A DNA stretch of 64,000 nt, taken from JANJUB01 sp040081075. Its GTDB lineage: Bacteria; Armatimonadota; Fimbriimonadia; Fimbriimonadales; Fimbriimonadaceae. The notes under the pieces were generated by a model, which worked only from the letters and a program-made list of their open reading frames with translations, was not told where the DNA came from and did no database searches. The number at the start of each line of letters is the position of its first letter. Position 1 is the first letter of the stretch. Position numbers and translations under genes: made by a program. Shown piece by piece: positions 1-8,041 of this stretch. Where the stretch lies: assembly GCA_040081075.1 (NCBI GenBank), contig JBEBHJ010000008.1, positions 1-64,000 on the forward strand. Direction: 5' to 3'.

Positions 1-24
1 GGGAAAGGGGATGGCGGAGCAATC

Positions 25-663
25 CTATCCTCTCAGCTTAAGTTCTTCGATCGCTTGATCGCGGGCTTCAGCTAGTTCCTGAAGTTCGGAAAGGATCGTG
101 TCATCAGTGTGCTCTGCGGTAGGTAGGGTCAGTCGTTCGCATATTTTGCGGGCATGGCTGAGCCACTCGCAATCGGCTTCGATTTGTCGAACCGCCTGGT
201 CTTGGGTTAGGCCATAGTTCGCAGGTGCGCCGACTGTGAGCTCCAGGCTTCTACGCATGCGGGCTTCCGCCGCCAGGACGAGGGGTTTCTTCTTGATTGC
301 ATCGGAGTGATAGTTTTCGAGTGAGACTGTGATCTGTTCGAGATCAGCGGCCGCACGATTAAGGTGTTCGGCTTTGGGTCCGATCTCGGAGGCGAGGTTG
401 CCCCGGAAGTGCGCCCGGAGCAGCGGGACCATTTTGGGACGGTGGCGATTTTTGCGCATATGCAGGATCGTCGGGATGATGCCAGCAACCGCGAGTAGAA
501 GCAGCCCCATGATCTTGTATCCGGCGTTCGGATTTTGGCTAGTGAAAATCGAGAGGGCGGGAATGGCGCCGCATGGGGGGATGGTGAGGGCAAGGATTGC
601 GATGTAAGGCCACGGCAGCTCCCGATTGATTTCCTTGCGGATCCAACGTGCCAGCGGTTCCAT
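25..663 (-). CDS. Two-TM membrane protein, unknown function
   Basis: I do not recognise this 212-residue protein. Two hydrophobic segments (about residues 19-40 and 51-69) make an N-terminal membrane hairpin. The remaining ~140 residues are hydrophilic, highly charged and probably helical, with a coiled-coil-like stretch around residues 95-120. The ATG start at the right end lies about 110 bp downstream, in its own direction, from a copy of an ~80-bp palindromic repeat (777-857), so the two may be linked. The ATG and length look like a real gene, and overlapping frames on the other strand are less convincing. The cytoplasmic tail could be a sensor or scaffold, but nothing in the sequence shows it. 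Confidence 0.6.
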   Translation of the reverse strand: MEPLARWIRKEINRELPWPYIAILALTIPPCGAIPALSIFTSQNPNAGYKIMGLLLLAVAGIIPTILHMRKNRHRPKMVPLLRAHFRGNLASEIGPKAEHLNRAAADLEQITVSLENYHSDAIKKKPLVLAAEARMRRSLELTVGAPANYGLTQDQAVRQIEADCEWLSHARKICERLTLPTAEHTDDTILSELQELAEARDQAIEELKLRG

Positions 664-776
664 AGCAAGATTCTACGATACGGCCTCAGTTTCACGCCTT
701 CGCCCACCCAGACTCAATCTAATCGCGTTTGCCCCTAAACCCCGAGATAATGGGCGGAGCTTACAACTCCAAGCGT

Positions 777-857
777 CACAGAACCAAGCCTGCTCCGCCC
801 TAGCGGAGGGGCGGTCAATGGCGCGAGTGAGAGAGCCCTGGTATGTCGAGAGACCCG
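777..857. repeat. Palindromic dispersed repeat, copy 1
   Basis: About 80 bp closely match 1361-1440. The conserved core carries the palindrome CTCCGCCCTAGCGGAG followed by GGGCG and TCAATGG. The centre can fold as a GC-rich hairpin. It sits between two minus-strand genes, upstream of the 25-663 gene. Confidence 0.7.
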
Positions 858-873
858 GATTGCGCCTGAACAC

Positions 874-1371
874 TCACGGCGTAGACGCCCGTTGATCGAG
901 GGTGCTGGCAAATGCCGCGATAGCAATTATCTTGCCCAAACCCAACGTCATCTTGGCAAATTTCAAGCAATCGGCAGGAGAAGACCCGAACAAATGTGCG
1001 ATTCCGTACACTCCAAACCACACCGCCACCGTAGCAACCAGTATCGCCGCGCACCATTGCAATTGCCGCCGAATCGTCCAAGTGAACGGAAGAAACATCC
1101 CGACGAATGTTGCAGTTGGGATCACTCTACTTATGAACCCGAAACGGAGACCTAGAAACCAGTCGCGATCATCCGTCGAAACCAGAAACGCGAGGAACGT
1201 GATGACAAGAAGGGCCAGCTTAAACCCAAAACTCCAAGGATAGAGCCCCACCACCTCAACAATCTCCGCGATCCCTTTCCGAAACCAAGGCCCGACCTTT
1301 GCCACTTCTGTGATTCTAGCCGAAAATTGGCGTGTGCTTCGCGTTTTGCAAGTCCATGCGCACAGAGCCAA
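874..1371 (-). CDS. Small integral membrane protein, unknown function
   Basis: An open frame of up to 165 codons with about three membrane segments (roughly residues 46-65, 76-95 and 105-128), the last of them rich in Val, Ala and Trp. No family is recognised. The start is uncertain. The longest frame begins with a TTG inside the second palindromic repeat (1361-1440), whereas an internal GTG about 24 codons later would start just before the first membrane segment. Like the gene at 25-663 it is a minus-strand membrane protein preceded by a copy of the same repeat. Confidence 0.5.
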   Translation of the reverse strand: MALCAWTCKTRSTRQFSARITEVAKVGPWFRKGIAEIVEVVGLYPWSFGFKLALLVITFLAFLVSTDDRDWFLGLRFGFISRVIPTATFVGMFLPFTWTIRRQLQWCAAILVATVAVWFGVYGIAHLFGSSPADCLKFAKMTLGLGKIIAIAAFASTLDQRASTP

Positions 1372-1440
1372 GCCTGCTCCGCCCTAGCGGAGGGGCGATC
1401 AATGGGGCGAGCGTGAGAGCCAGTATGGCGCGAGGACCCG
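1361..1440. repeat. Palindromic dispersed repeat, copy 2
   Basis: Second copy of the ~80-bp repeat seen at 777-857. Identity is near-perfect through the palindromic core (CTCCGC-CCTA-GCGGAG) and weaker towards the right end. It overlaps the possible start of the 874-1371 gene. Confidence 0.7.
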
Positions 1441-1568
1441 TAGGTGCTGGAAGCCAGTTGCGGCGCTAGACCCAGTACGTGCCTACAGTTACACATTTGT
1501 CCGGGAATCCCTCTTGCGCTCCTGGTGGCCTATGTGAAATTCCAACGGCTCTACTGCCAAACTCATGC

Positions 1569-2603
1569 ATGGCCAAAACTGTTGTTATTCTTGGAGCTGG
1601 CGCTTCGGCTGCGGCAGGTGCGCCATTAATGTTCGATTTCCTGGATGCTGCTGAACGCATTCAGCGAAACAAAATGACCGGAGTTTTCGGTGATGATTTC
1701 GATCGTGTCTTCAAGGGGCTATACGAACTTGAACGCGTCCTCTCGAAAGCAGTTGTTGACATAAACAACCTGGAGGCTGTCTTTGGAGCGTTTGAGATGG
1801 CAAAGCTGTGCGGAAAGCTGGGGGAGTTAGCAAAGGCGGACATTGATTTGCTAACTGAGTCCCTAAAGAAAGTAATACTTCGGACCGTCGAACTAACGGT
1901 CCAGCATCGGGGACAACGAGTAGGTTTGCGTCCACCGGACGGGTATCTCGAGCTGAGCGACCTGTTGCAAAAGAAATTGCGCCACGATATAGTGTTTTTG
2001 ACATTTAACTACGACCTCGGACTAGACCATGCATTGTATGAGGTTGCCCACGAGGATCCCTATTATGGATTCGGAGAGCGATCAGACAGTTCTGTCACAT
2101 TACTAAAATTGCATGGGTCAATTCACTGGTACAAGCAGGAACAGAATGGACTGCGCGCCATCCCGATGAGGGACTTGCTTGCGCACCCCTGGGTGGAAAC
2201 TTCACACCAGAACGCTAGCAATTCAAACGTAATTGTGTCTCAGAAACTTGAGAACCTTGGCAATAGAGTGCCATTTATTGTTCCACCTACATGGAAGAAG
2301 GGAGACCACTATTCAGAGATTGCTGAGGTTTGGAAACTAGCTGCAACTCACTTGGAACACGCAGAAAACATTTATGTTTGTGGCTTTTCTCTGCCTCATA
2401 CTGATCAGTATTTTCGATATCTCTACGCCCTCGGAACGGCGGGTCAAACTCGCATCAAGCGTTTTGTCGTCTCGGATCCTTCTTCTGAAGTGGCTTTACG
2501 ATTTCGTCAGCTGCTTGGACCGACCGCGCTGGTGCGATTCGAACAGTCAAACAACAAGTTCGCAGAGTTTGTCATTTGGCTTAGAAAGAATTTCCCAGAC
2601 TGA
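1569..2603 (+). CDS. Stand-alone SIR2-like domain protein
   Basis: A SIR2_2-type NAD-binding protein of 344 residues. The N-terminal Rossmann motif VVILGAGASAAAGAP follows directly after the ATG at 1569, which is why I prefer this start to the frame's earlier ATG at 1479. Later family blocks are FLTFNYDL (around 141), LLKLHGSIHWYK (around 178, carrying the His expected at the NAD site) and YVCGFSLPHTD (near 270). SIR2-like domains of this class often act as NAD-consuming effectors in phage defence (Thoeris ThsA, DSR, SIR2-pAgo), but others are housekeeping or unknown. There is no TIR, HerA, Argonaute or other known partner beside it. The gene is visibly more AT-rich than the core genes to its right, which suggests acquisition. 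Confidence 0.8.
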   Translation: MAKTVVILGAGASAAAGAPLMFDFLDAAERIQRNKMTGVFGDDFDRVFKGLYELERVLSKAVVDINNLEAVFGAFEMAKLCGKLGELAKADIDLLTESLKKVILRTVELTVQHRGQRVGLRPPDGYLELSDLLQKKLRHDIVFLTFNYDLGLDHALYEVAHEDPYYGFGERSDSSVTLLKLHGSIHWYKQEQNGLRAIPMRDLLAHPWVETSHQNASNSNVIVSQKLENLGNRVPFIVPPTWKKGDHYSEIAEVWKLAATHLEHAENIYVCGFSLPHTDQYFRYLYALGTAGQTRIKRFVVSDPSSEVALRFRQLLGPTALVRFEQSNNKFAEFVIWLRKNFPD

Positions 2604-2614
2604 GTTTTGGCCAG

Positions 2615-3274
2615 TCAGCTAGCACGAATAGTGAGCCGTGTATTGCCAATACTGCCTGACGACTGCAACTTCCCTTGGGCGGCAAGAGCGAACCAACCGA
2701 TCCATCGCTCGACGAACTCCTTAGCCAATAGTGCTTGGAAGTTGTAACCCATTTGAACGGTGTGCATAGTCGGAGAAATCGCAACCCATGCATCTTCACT
2801 AGTTGGGGGTAAGTTATACGGCTCAACAGTCGTTCTGCGCCCGGAGAGCGGATTGGACATGAATCCTAGTTCAAACCACTCAAAATCTCCCTTTGTGATG
2901 GGGTCGCAATACCAAAGACTATGCGCGCGACCGGCAAATCTGTATCTGTCCTCAGGCTGAATGACCCCGACGGCCGAGTAGGCGACTACATCAATGTGGC
3001 GATTTTCGTCCAAGGGTCGAACGGGGTCCGTGCCCAACTTTACGTTCCCAACCCCTATATCCAGACCATTTGAGCGACTAATTATCGCATGCGGGGTGAG
3101 CTCTGAGACTTCCTTAGTTAGGTCATCGAAAACCGCTTGCAGCGCTGATTGCGCGCGCTCATAGAGCAACTTTCTAAACGCTGTTCGTTCACCAAGCTCA
3201 AGTTCCAAGGTTGCTTTGCGCAGCGAATCTTCTTCCATCGCTCGATTGATTGATTCGAAAGGATTCTGTTCCAT
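2615..3274 (-). CDS. Hypothetical protein, convergent with the SIR2-like gene
   Basis: A soluble protein of about 219 residues with no recognised family. It has a charged helical N-terminus (to about residue 60) and a mixed alpha/beta remainder with aromatic-rich stretches (LWYCDP, FEWFELGF) and no signal or membrane segment. I start it at the ATG giving MEQNPFES (3274) rather than the longer frame to 3313, whose extra residues are weak. It ends 11 bp from the end of the SIR2-like gene. Both share the lower GC of this stretch, so they may have arrived together, but a functional link is only a guess. Confidence 0.55.
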   Translation of the reverse strand: MEQNPFESINRAMEEDSLRKATLELELGERTAFRKLLYERAQSALQAVFDDLTKEVSELTPHAIISRSNGLDIGVGNVKLGTDPVRPLDENRHIDVVAYSAVGVIQPEDRYRFAGRAHSLWYCDPITKGDFEWFELGFMSNPLSGRRTTVEPYNLPPTSEDAWVAISPTMHTVQMGYNFQALLAKEFVERWIGWFALAAQGKLQSSGSIGNTRLTIRAS

Positions 3275-3369
3275 AGTGAGTTGAATTATATATCCTTGTA
3301 CCGGCAATAGCATTCGTAGCCGAAACCAATCCCCTCCGGTACAATAAACGAGCGTGAGATAAGGCTACT

Positions 3370-3414
3370 GGCCCTGGGCCGGCGGATCCTCAGCGGAATC
3401 GTCGGCCTTTATTT
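3370..3414 (+). promoter_or_regulatory. purA leader with terminator-like hairpin and alternative stem
   Basis: An 8-bp stem (3377-3384 with 3400-3407, one G-T wobble) is followed by TTTATTT, as in an intrinsic terminator, and lies just upstream of purA. A competing GGCC-CTG-GGCC stem (3370-3380) uses the same left arm. No plus-strand gene ends here, so the hairpin lies in the purA leader. The architecture resembles an attenuator; no known riboswitch is recognised. A TACAAT box at 3340-3345 could be the -10 element. Confidence 0.4.
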
Positions 3415-3438
3415 GTGCCCGACGAAGGAGTTGAAATC

Positions 3439-4734
3439 ATGGCAACCGTAGTCATTGTTGGAGCCCAGTGGGGCGATGAAGCGAAGGGCAAGATGGTGGA
3501 CGTTCTGGGCAGCCAGGCCGATATGGTCGTGCGCTATTCGGGCGGGAACAACGCCGGCCACACCGTTATCGTTGGCACCGAAGAGTTTAAGTTTCACCTG
3601 ATCCCGGCGGGGATTTTGCATGAGCACGTCACCTCCGTTCTCGGTGGGGGCATGGTGATCTGCCCCAAAGGTTTGCTCGATGAGCTGGGCGCAACCCGGG
3701 CCAAACGCGCGAAGCTCGGCACGCTTATCATATCGGCGGGGGCCCACGTGGTTTTCCCCTATCATCGCATGCTCGACCGTCTGGAAGAAGAAGCCCGCGG
3801 CGAAAACAAAATCGGCACGACCTCGCGCGGAATCGGCCCGGCTTACCAAGACAAAGTCGCCCGCCACGGCATCCGCATGGGCGAATTTGTGAACCCGGCG
3901 ATCTTTAGAAAGAGAATGACCGAGGTTTTGGCCTACAAAAACCGACTCCTGTCGATGTTTGGGGAGGCTCCACTTGATTTGGAAGCTTTGTTGGCGGAGT
4001 ATGAGGTTTATGCCGAGAAGCTGCGACCCTACGTAAAGGATGCCGACGTTTTGGTTCAAGACGCCGTGATCAGCGGCAAACGAGTGATGTTCGAAGGCGC
4101 GCAAGGGGCTTTGCTCGATTTGGACTGCGGCACGTATCCGTTTGTCACGTCTTCGTATCCGGTAGCGGGCGGCGCTTGCCTGGGAACGGGCATTGGTCCG
4201 CGACATATTGACGGCGTTTTGGGAGTTTGCAAATCGTATGCAACGCGGGTTGGCGCGGGCCCATTCCCCACCGAACTCGACGACGAACTGGGCGAGCATA
4301 TTCGGGTGAAAGGCAAAGAATACGGAACGACCACGGGACGCGGACGGCGTTGCGGTTGGATGGATTTGGTGGCCTTGCGCCATTCGTGCCGGATGAACTC
4401 GCTAAGCGGTCTGATCGTAACGCGGTTGGATATCTTGTGCGATTTCGAAACGGTTCGAGCGGCGGTGGCTTACGAATTAGAAGGCGCGCAAATCACGCAC
4501 GTGCCGACGAATACGCACGAATTTGCGGCGTGTAAACCGGTCTACGAGGATCTTCCGGGCTGGTCGGGCAATCTATCTTCGGCTCGAGCCCTGGAACAAT
4601 TGCCTCCGAACGCGCGGGCGTTTTTGCGCTATTTAGAGGAATACACCGGGGTGCCGGTGGCGATTGTAAGCGTTGGCCCGGCGAGAGATGAGACGATTAT
4701 TGTTCGTCCCGATTTGATCTGGAGCGGGTCTTGA
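3439..4734 (+). CDS. purA: Adenylosuccinate synthetase
   Basis: PurA joins IMP and aspartate using GTP to give adenylosuccinate, the first committed step to AMP, in the cytoplasm. The 431-residue length is the family norm. The N-terminal GTP-binding signature VVIVGAQWGDEAKGK holds the catalytic Asp. Other visible blocks are YSGGNNAGHT (IMP/His41 region), GTTSRGIGPAY, FEGAQGALLD and the C-terminal TTTGRGRRCGW. The ATG at 3439 is chosen over an upstream GTG because GAAGGAG sits at the right distance and the protein then begins exactly as homologues do. The next gene overlaps by 4 nt, so it probably heads an operon running through holB. Confidence 0.97.
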   Translation: MATVVIVGAQWGDEAKGKMVDVLGSQADMVVRYSGGNNAGHTVIVGTEEFKFHLIPAGILHEHVTSVLGGGMVICPKGLLDELGATRAKRAKLGTLIISAGAHVVFPYHRMLDRLEEEARGENKIGTTSRGIGPAYQDKVARHGIRMGEFVNPAIFRKRMTEVLAYKNRLLSMFGEAPLDLEALLAEYEVYAEKLRPYVKDADVLVQDAVISGKRVMFEGAQGALLDLDCGTYPFVTSSYPVAGGACLGTGIGPRHIDGVLGVCKSYATRVGAGPFPTELDDELGEHIRVKGKEYGTTTGRGRRCGWMDLVALRHSCRMNSLSGLIVTRLDILCDFETVRAAVAYELEGAQITHVPTNTHEFAACKPVYEDLPGWSGNLSSARALEQLPPNARAFLRYLEEYTGVPVAIVSVGPARDETIIVRPDLIWSGS

Positions 4735-5273
4735 TTTTCGAAACCGATCGATTGATCGCGCGAAACTGGAACCCCGAAACTGACGCCGAGCACGCGTTCG
4801 AGATGTATCGCAACCCCAACGTGACCCGTTACCTGGGTCGGGGCGTTCCCGAAAAGGAAACCACCCTAGAAGAGCAACGTGAAAAACTGATCACTCTCAA
4901 CGAGAAGTATGCTGCGTTCGCCAACGGAAGCGGTTTTTGGGCGCTCGAACTCAAGGAGGACCCAACCGAAGTTGTCGGCGCCGTCATCGTCAAACGCCTT
5001 CCCGACGAGATCGGGGATCAAACTGACGAATGGGAGGTCGGCTGGCATCTAAAACAGAAGCATTGGGGCAAAGGTTACGCCACCGAATCGGGTTTGGCGG
5101 CGATTGAACATGCGTTTCGTGTGATCGGGTTGGACGAGATTTACGCCATCGTGTATCCCGAAAACCTGCCCTCAATCGCGGTGACGAAGCGGTTAGGCAT
5201 GAATCCATTGGGGATCACGCACAAGTATTACGGCGTGACCGCGGAGCTTTTTCACAAAAGCAGGGATAATTGA
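4731..5273 (+). CDS. GNAT family N-acetyltransferase (RimJ/RimL type)
   Basis: A 180-residue acetyltransferase of the GNAT fold. It opens with FETDRLIARNW, the usual start of RimJ/RimL-like proteins, and holds the acetyl-CoA pyrophosphate loop KHWGKGYATE near residue 110, followed by the IYAIVYPENLPSIAVTKRLGM segment split over beta-5/alpha-4. The substrate cannot be inferred; relatives modify ribosomal-protein N-termini, antibiotics or small amines. The TTG start overlaps the purA stop (TTGA), which indicates translational coupling. Confidence 0.85.
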   Translation: MIFETDRLIARNWNPETDAEHAFEMYRNPNVTRYLGRGVPEKETTLEEQREKLITLNEKYAAFANGSGFWALELKEDPTEVVGAVIVKRLPDEIGDQTDEWEVGWHLKQKHWGKGYATESGLAAIEHAFRVIGLDEIYAIVYPENLPSIAVTKRLGMNPLGITHKYYGVTAELFHKSRDN

Positions 5274-5278
5274 TTTAG

Positions 5279-6157
5279 ATGGGTCGCATGATTGTCGAGG
5301 CCGCCGAGGCCCTGCTCGATAAAGAGATAAAGGTTTTGGACAAAGGCTTTGTGCGCCTGGTGGATTACATGGGCGGCGATGACCGCATCGTGCAATCGGC
5401 GCGAGTGAGCTATGGTTCCGGAACTAAAACCTATCGACAAGATCGTGGCCTGATTCACTATCTCATTCGGAACTGGCATACGTCGCCTTTTGAGCAAGTA
5501 CAGCTCACATTCCACACCAAGATGCCGATTTTCGTGGCGCGCCAATGGGTGCGACATCGAACGGCCCGTCTCAACGAAATCTCCGGCCGCTACTCAATCA
5601 TGAAGGATGAGTTTTATGTGCCCGAGCCCGAGCACGTGAAGTTTCAGAGTGAATCTAACAAACAAGGTCGTGGCGATACGGTTCCGTTTGATGAAGCCCA
5701 GGCGATTATCAAGCAGTTTGAGGACGAGCAGCGCCTGAACTACGACAATTACACGAAGTTAGTGGAGTCAGGAGTAGCACGTGAACTCGCCCGCGCCAAT
5801 CTGCCCCTTTCCCTTTACACCGAGTGGTATTGGCAGATTGACCTCCACAACCTGTTCCACTTTTTAAGGCTCCGGCTCGATGCCCATGCGCAATATGAGA
5901 TAAGAGTCTTCGCTGAGGCCATGGCCGAATGCGCCAAGGCGGTCGCCCCGATCGCCTATGAGGCTTTTGAAGAGCATATTTTGGGATCAGTCACGTTCTC
6001 TCGGGCGGAATCAATGGCGCTCGTCGCCCTTATGAATGGCAAACCAGTGGAACTTGAGGGGCGAAATCTGGCCCAGTTTGAAGAAAAGATCGCAAAACTC
6101 AAAGCCGCTACACCAATTGAGCAGTTAGAGGACCCTGAACCCGTCCAACTGGCGTAG
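5279..6157 (+). CDS. thyX: FAD-dependent thymidylate synthase
   Basis: ThyX makes dTMP from dUMP with methylene-tetrahydrofolate, FAD and NADPH. The signature RHR-x7-S is present as RHRTARLNEIS near residues 90-101, followed by GRYS. Flanking conserved blocks TSPFEQVQLTF and LSLYTEWYWQIDLHNLFHFL (folate/FAD sites) are also there. At 292 residues it is slightly longer than the 220-250 usual, with an acidic C-terminal tail. It starts 5 nt after the GNAT gene and is followed by darA and holB, so DNA precursor supply and replication genes sit together. No thyA is seen in the window. Confidence 0.95.
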   Translation: MGRMIVEAAEALLDKEIKVLDKGFVRLVDYMGGDDRIVQSARVSYGSGTKTYRQDRGLIHYLIRNWHTSPFEQVQLTFHTKMPIFVARQWVRHRTARLNEISGRYSIMKDEFYVPEPEHVKFQSESNKQGRGDTVPFDEAQAIIKQFEDEQRLNYDNYTKLVESGVARELARANLPLSLYTEWYWQIDLHNLFHFLRLRLDAHAQYEIRVFAEAMAECAKAVAPIAYEAFEEHILGSVTFSRAESMALVALMNGKPVELEGRNLAQFEEKIAKLKAATPIEQLEDPEPVQLA

Positions 6158-6168
6158 TAGGAGGTGCG

Positions 6169-6492
6169 ATGAAGCTCGTCATTTGCATCATTCACAATCG
6201 GGATAAGAATCGCGTCACAGATAAGCTGATCGAGGCGGGATTCAAATTCACCATCATCGGATCAACCGGGGGATTTTTGCGCGAGGGGAATACCACTCTC
6301 ATGATTGGCACTGAGCCAAGTGAACTCGATCCGCTCATGGAGTTATTCAAAGAGTTTTGTTGCGCCCGGGAGCAAATCATTAACGTAGGCTCGATGGAAG
6401 CACCGGCCGGATTAATGGGAGCGCCCGTGAAGGTTCCGGTTGGGGGCGCGGTCGTCTTCGTCCTAGATGTGGGGAGGTTCGAGCGCTTCTGA
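6169..6492 (+). CDS. darA: Cyclic-di-AMP receptor, PII-like (DarA/PstA family)
   Basis: A 107-residue PII-like protein. The family hallmark is the ligand-binding stretch FTIIGSTGGFLREGNTTLMIG, with the T-loop region following. In Firmicutes this family (YaaQ/DarA/PstA) binds c-di-AMP as a trimer. The gene is preceded by an AGGAGGTG ribosome site. It is fused to holB by a TGATG overlap, the same gene order as yaaQ-(yaaR)-holB in Bacillus, which supports the call. Its presence implies that this organism makes c-di-AMP, although no diadenylate cyclase lies in the window. Confidence 0.85.
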   Translation: MKLVICIIHNRDKNRVTDKLIEAGFKFTIIGSTGGFLREGNTTLMIGTEPSELDPLMELFKEFCCAREQIINVGSMEAPAGLMGAPVKVPVGGAVVFVLDVGRFERF

Positions 6493-7385
6493 TGCAAGTT
6501 CTCTCCGATCTTCGCGGCCTTGATACCGCAAAGAGCTTTCTATCCAGGATAGCCGTTGATCCGCCGATTCACTCGATTTTGCTTTATGGGGCAGAGAGTG
6601 CGGCCATCGAAGAGCTCTCCAGCTGGCTCGCTTTATCTTGGATGTGTCTCGAACCAAGTGAAGAGGGTCCATGCGGCGAGTGCCAGGTATGCGGTGCCTA
6701 TGGCCGGGGCAATTTGGCCGACTTTCAGGATGTGGTTCCTCGCAGTTCGCAAAATCAAATCCTGATTGGGGCGATTGTTGAACATAAAGACCGGGGGACG
6801 ACTCCGGTGAGCGTGTTTAGCCGTTCAATGCCGCTAATGTCGCGCTCCAAAGTCATTCGAATACAGAGCTGTGAGAGGTTGAACATCGAAGCGGCCAACG
6901 CTTTTCTAAAGATGTTAGAAGAACCCGCCCCGTATATGCGGTTCATTTTGACCACGCGAGCCGTTGGGAGTGTGCTTCCTACGATTCGATCAAGGTGTGT
7001 TACGGTGTGTTGCGAGAGCCCGAAGCTAGAAGGCGGAACCGTGGAGGATAGAGTCAAGTTCGAGTTGCCTTGGGCAAATGATCTTGCGCCTGAGGTTTTT
7101 GGTGGGTTCTGTGAGCTGGCCGATACATTGCTCAGCACGCAGCCGATGATGGCGCTAAAGCTCGCGGAGGATTTTCGGAGTTTGACTGAGGGAATTGTTC
7201 CTGCGGAAGGAGCCCGCTTGAAGTATGCCCGAGCATTGGAGCTCTTCGGCACGATTCTTGGCTTGAAGAGTGAACAGCATCGACGGTTCGGCAGCCAAAT
7301 CGCCGAAGTGCATCGCCGTATCTTAGGAAATTGTCACAGCGGATATGCGCTCGACGACTTGTTTATTAAGCTTCTAAAGGGTTAG
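6492..7385 (+). CDS. holB: DNA polymerase III delta' subunit
   Basis: Clamp-loader subunit of 297 residues. The zinc-binding pattern C-x8-C-x2-C-x2-C (around residues 54-69) is exactly that of delta'/gamma AAA+ subunits. The SRC motif appears as RSRCVTV near residue 173, after the sensor-1 region FILTTRAVGSVLPTI. The phosphate-binding loop (YGAESAAIEE) lacks the Lys-Thr of a working Walker A, as expected for delta', which does not hydrolyse ATP. Its ATG overlaps the darA stop, so it is translated from the same message. It is the last gene of the purA run; no clear terminator follows. Confidence 0.9.
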   Translation: MQVLSDLRGLDTAKSFLSRIAVDPPIHSILLYGAESAAIEELSSWLALSWMCLEPSEEGPCGECQVCGAYGRGNLADFQDVVPRSSQNQILIGAIVEHKDRGTTPVSVFSRSMPLMSRSKVIRIQSCERLNIEAANAFLKMLEEPAPYMRFILTTRAVGSVLPTIRSRCVTVCCESPKLEGGTVEDRVKFELPWANDLAPEVFGGFCELADTLLSTQPMMALKLAEDFRSLTEGIVPAEGARLKYARALELFGTILGLKSEQHRRFGSQIAEVHRRILGNCHSGYALDDLFIKLLKG

Positions 7386-7402
7386 AATAATATTACTGAA
7401 CG

Positions 7403-7429
7403 GGAACTGAAACGAAGCGTCTATCTGTA
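7403..7429 (+). promoter_or_regulatory. Possible ECF-sigma promoter (autoregulatory)
   Basis: GGAACT (7403-7408) and TCTGTA (7424-7429) are separated by 15 bp, 19 bp before the sigma-factor ATG. GGAACT is the typical -35 of RpoE-type sigma factors, and such operons commonly control themselves. The -10 is only a partial match, so this is tentative. Confidence 0.4.
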
Positions 7430-7447
7430 GATAGAGCGGATCAAAAC

Positions 7448-8041
7448 ATGATTGGATCACTATTCAAAGAAAAGGGAGCCACGCAAGCGCAGCGAAAAGA
7501 GCTGTTTGAAGGTCTGATGCGCGACAGTTATCGCCAAGCCTACAACTTTGCGGTCCGACTTTCTGGCCCCGGCCAAGAGGCCGAAGATCTCGTGCAGGAA
7601 TCGTTTTTGCGCGCATTCCGGTTTTTCCACCGATACGATGAGAGCCTGCCCTTCCTAAACTGGCTATATCGTATCATGAGCAACGCTCATATTGATTCCG
7701 TGCGGCGAAAGAACCGACTTCGTGTCACTAGCTTGGATCAGCCCTTGCAAAGCACCGGAACAACGTTGGATGTTGCAGACACTCAGCCAAGTATTGAGCG
7801 ACAGATGGTTGATGACAGCATGGGTGAATACGTCCAGCATGCTTTGACCACAATGACTCCCGAGTTTAGAACTGCGGTGCTCCTAGCCGATGTTGAGGGC
7901 ATGGCCTACGAAGAAATTGCCGAGGTGATGAACACGTCCGTCGGCACCGTTCGCTCCCGAATCCACCGTGGCCGCCGCCAGCTTCGCAAGTCACTAATGG
8001 AGCAAAATCCCGCCCACTACCGAGGTCTGTATGAACTGTAA
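7448..8041 (+). CDS. rpoE: ECF RNA polymerase sigma factor (RpoE-like)
   Basis: A 197-residue group IV sigma factor. Region 2 spans about residues 20-85 (AEDLVQESFLRAF for -10 recognition, then LNWLYRIMSNAHIDSVRRKNR). Region 4 spans about 130-190, with the helix-turn-helix AYEEIAEVMNTSVGTVRSRIHRGR. No region 3 or 1.1 is present. The gene overlaps the following anti-sigma gene by 11 nt, then come an RseB-like sensor and DegP, so this is the regulator of an envelope-stress operon. An unrelated upstream region separates it from holB by 62 bp with a possible self-recognised promoter. Confidence 0.92.
   Translation: MIGSLFKEKGATQAQRKELFEGLMRDSYRQAYNFAVRLSGPGQEAEDLVQESFLRAFRFFHRYDESLPFLNWLYRIMSNAHIDSVRRKNRLRVTSLDQPLQSTGTTLDVADTQPSIERQMVDDSMGEYVQHALTTMTPEFRTAVLLADVEGMAYEEIAEVMNTSVGTVRSRIHRGRRQLRKSLMEQNPAHYRGLYEL

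Noticed and set aside
3409..4383. 324-codon open frame on the minus strand
   Set aside because: It lies wholly antisense to purA, whose motifs are complete, and its His/Gln/Asn-rich translation matches no family.
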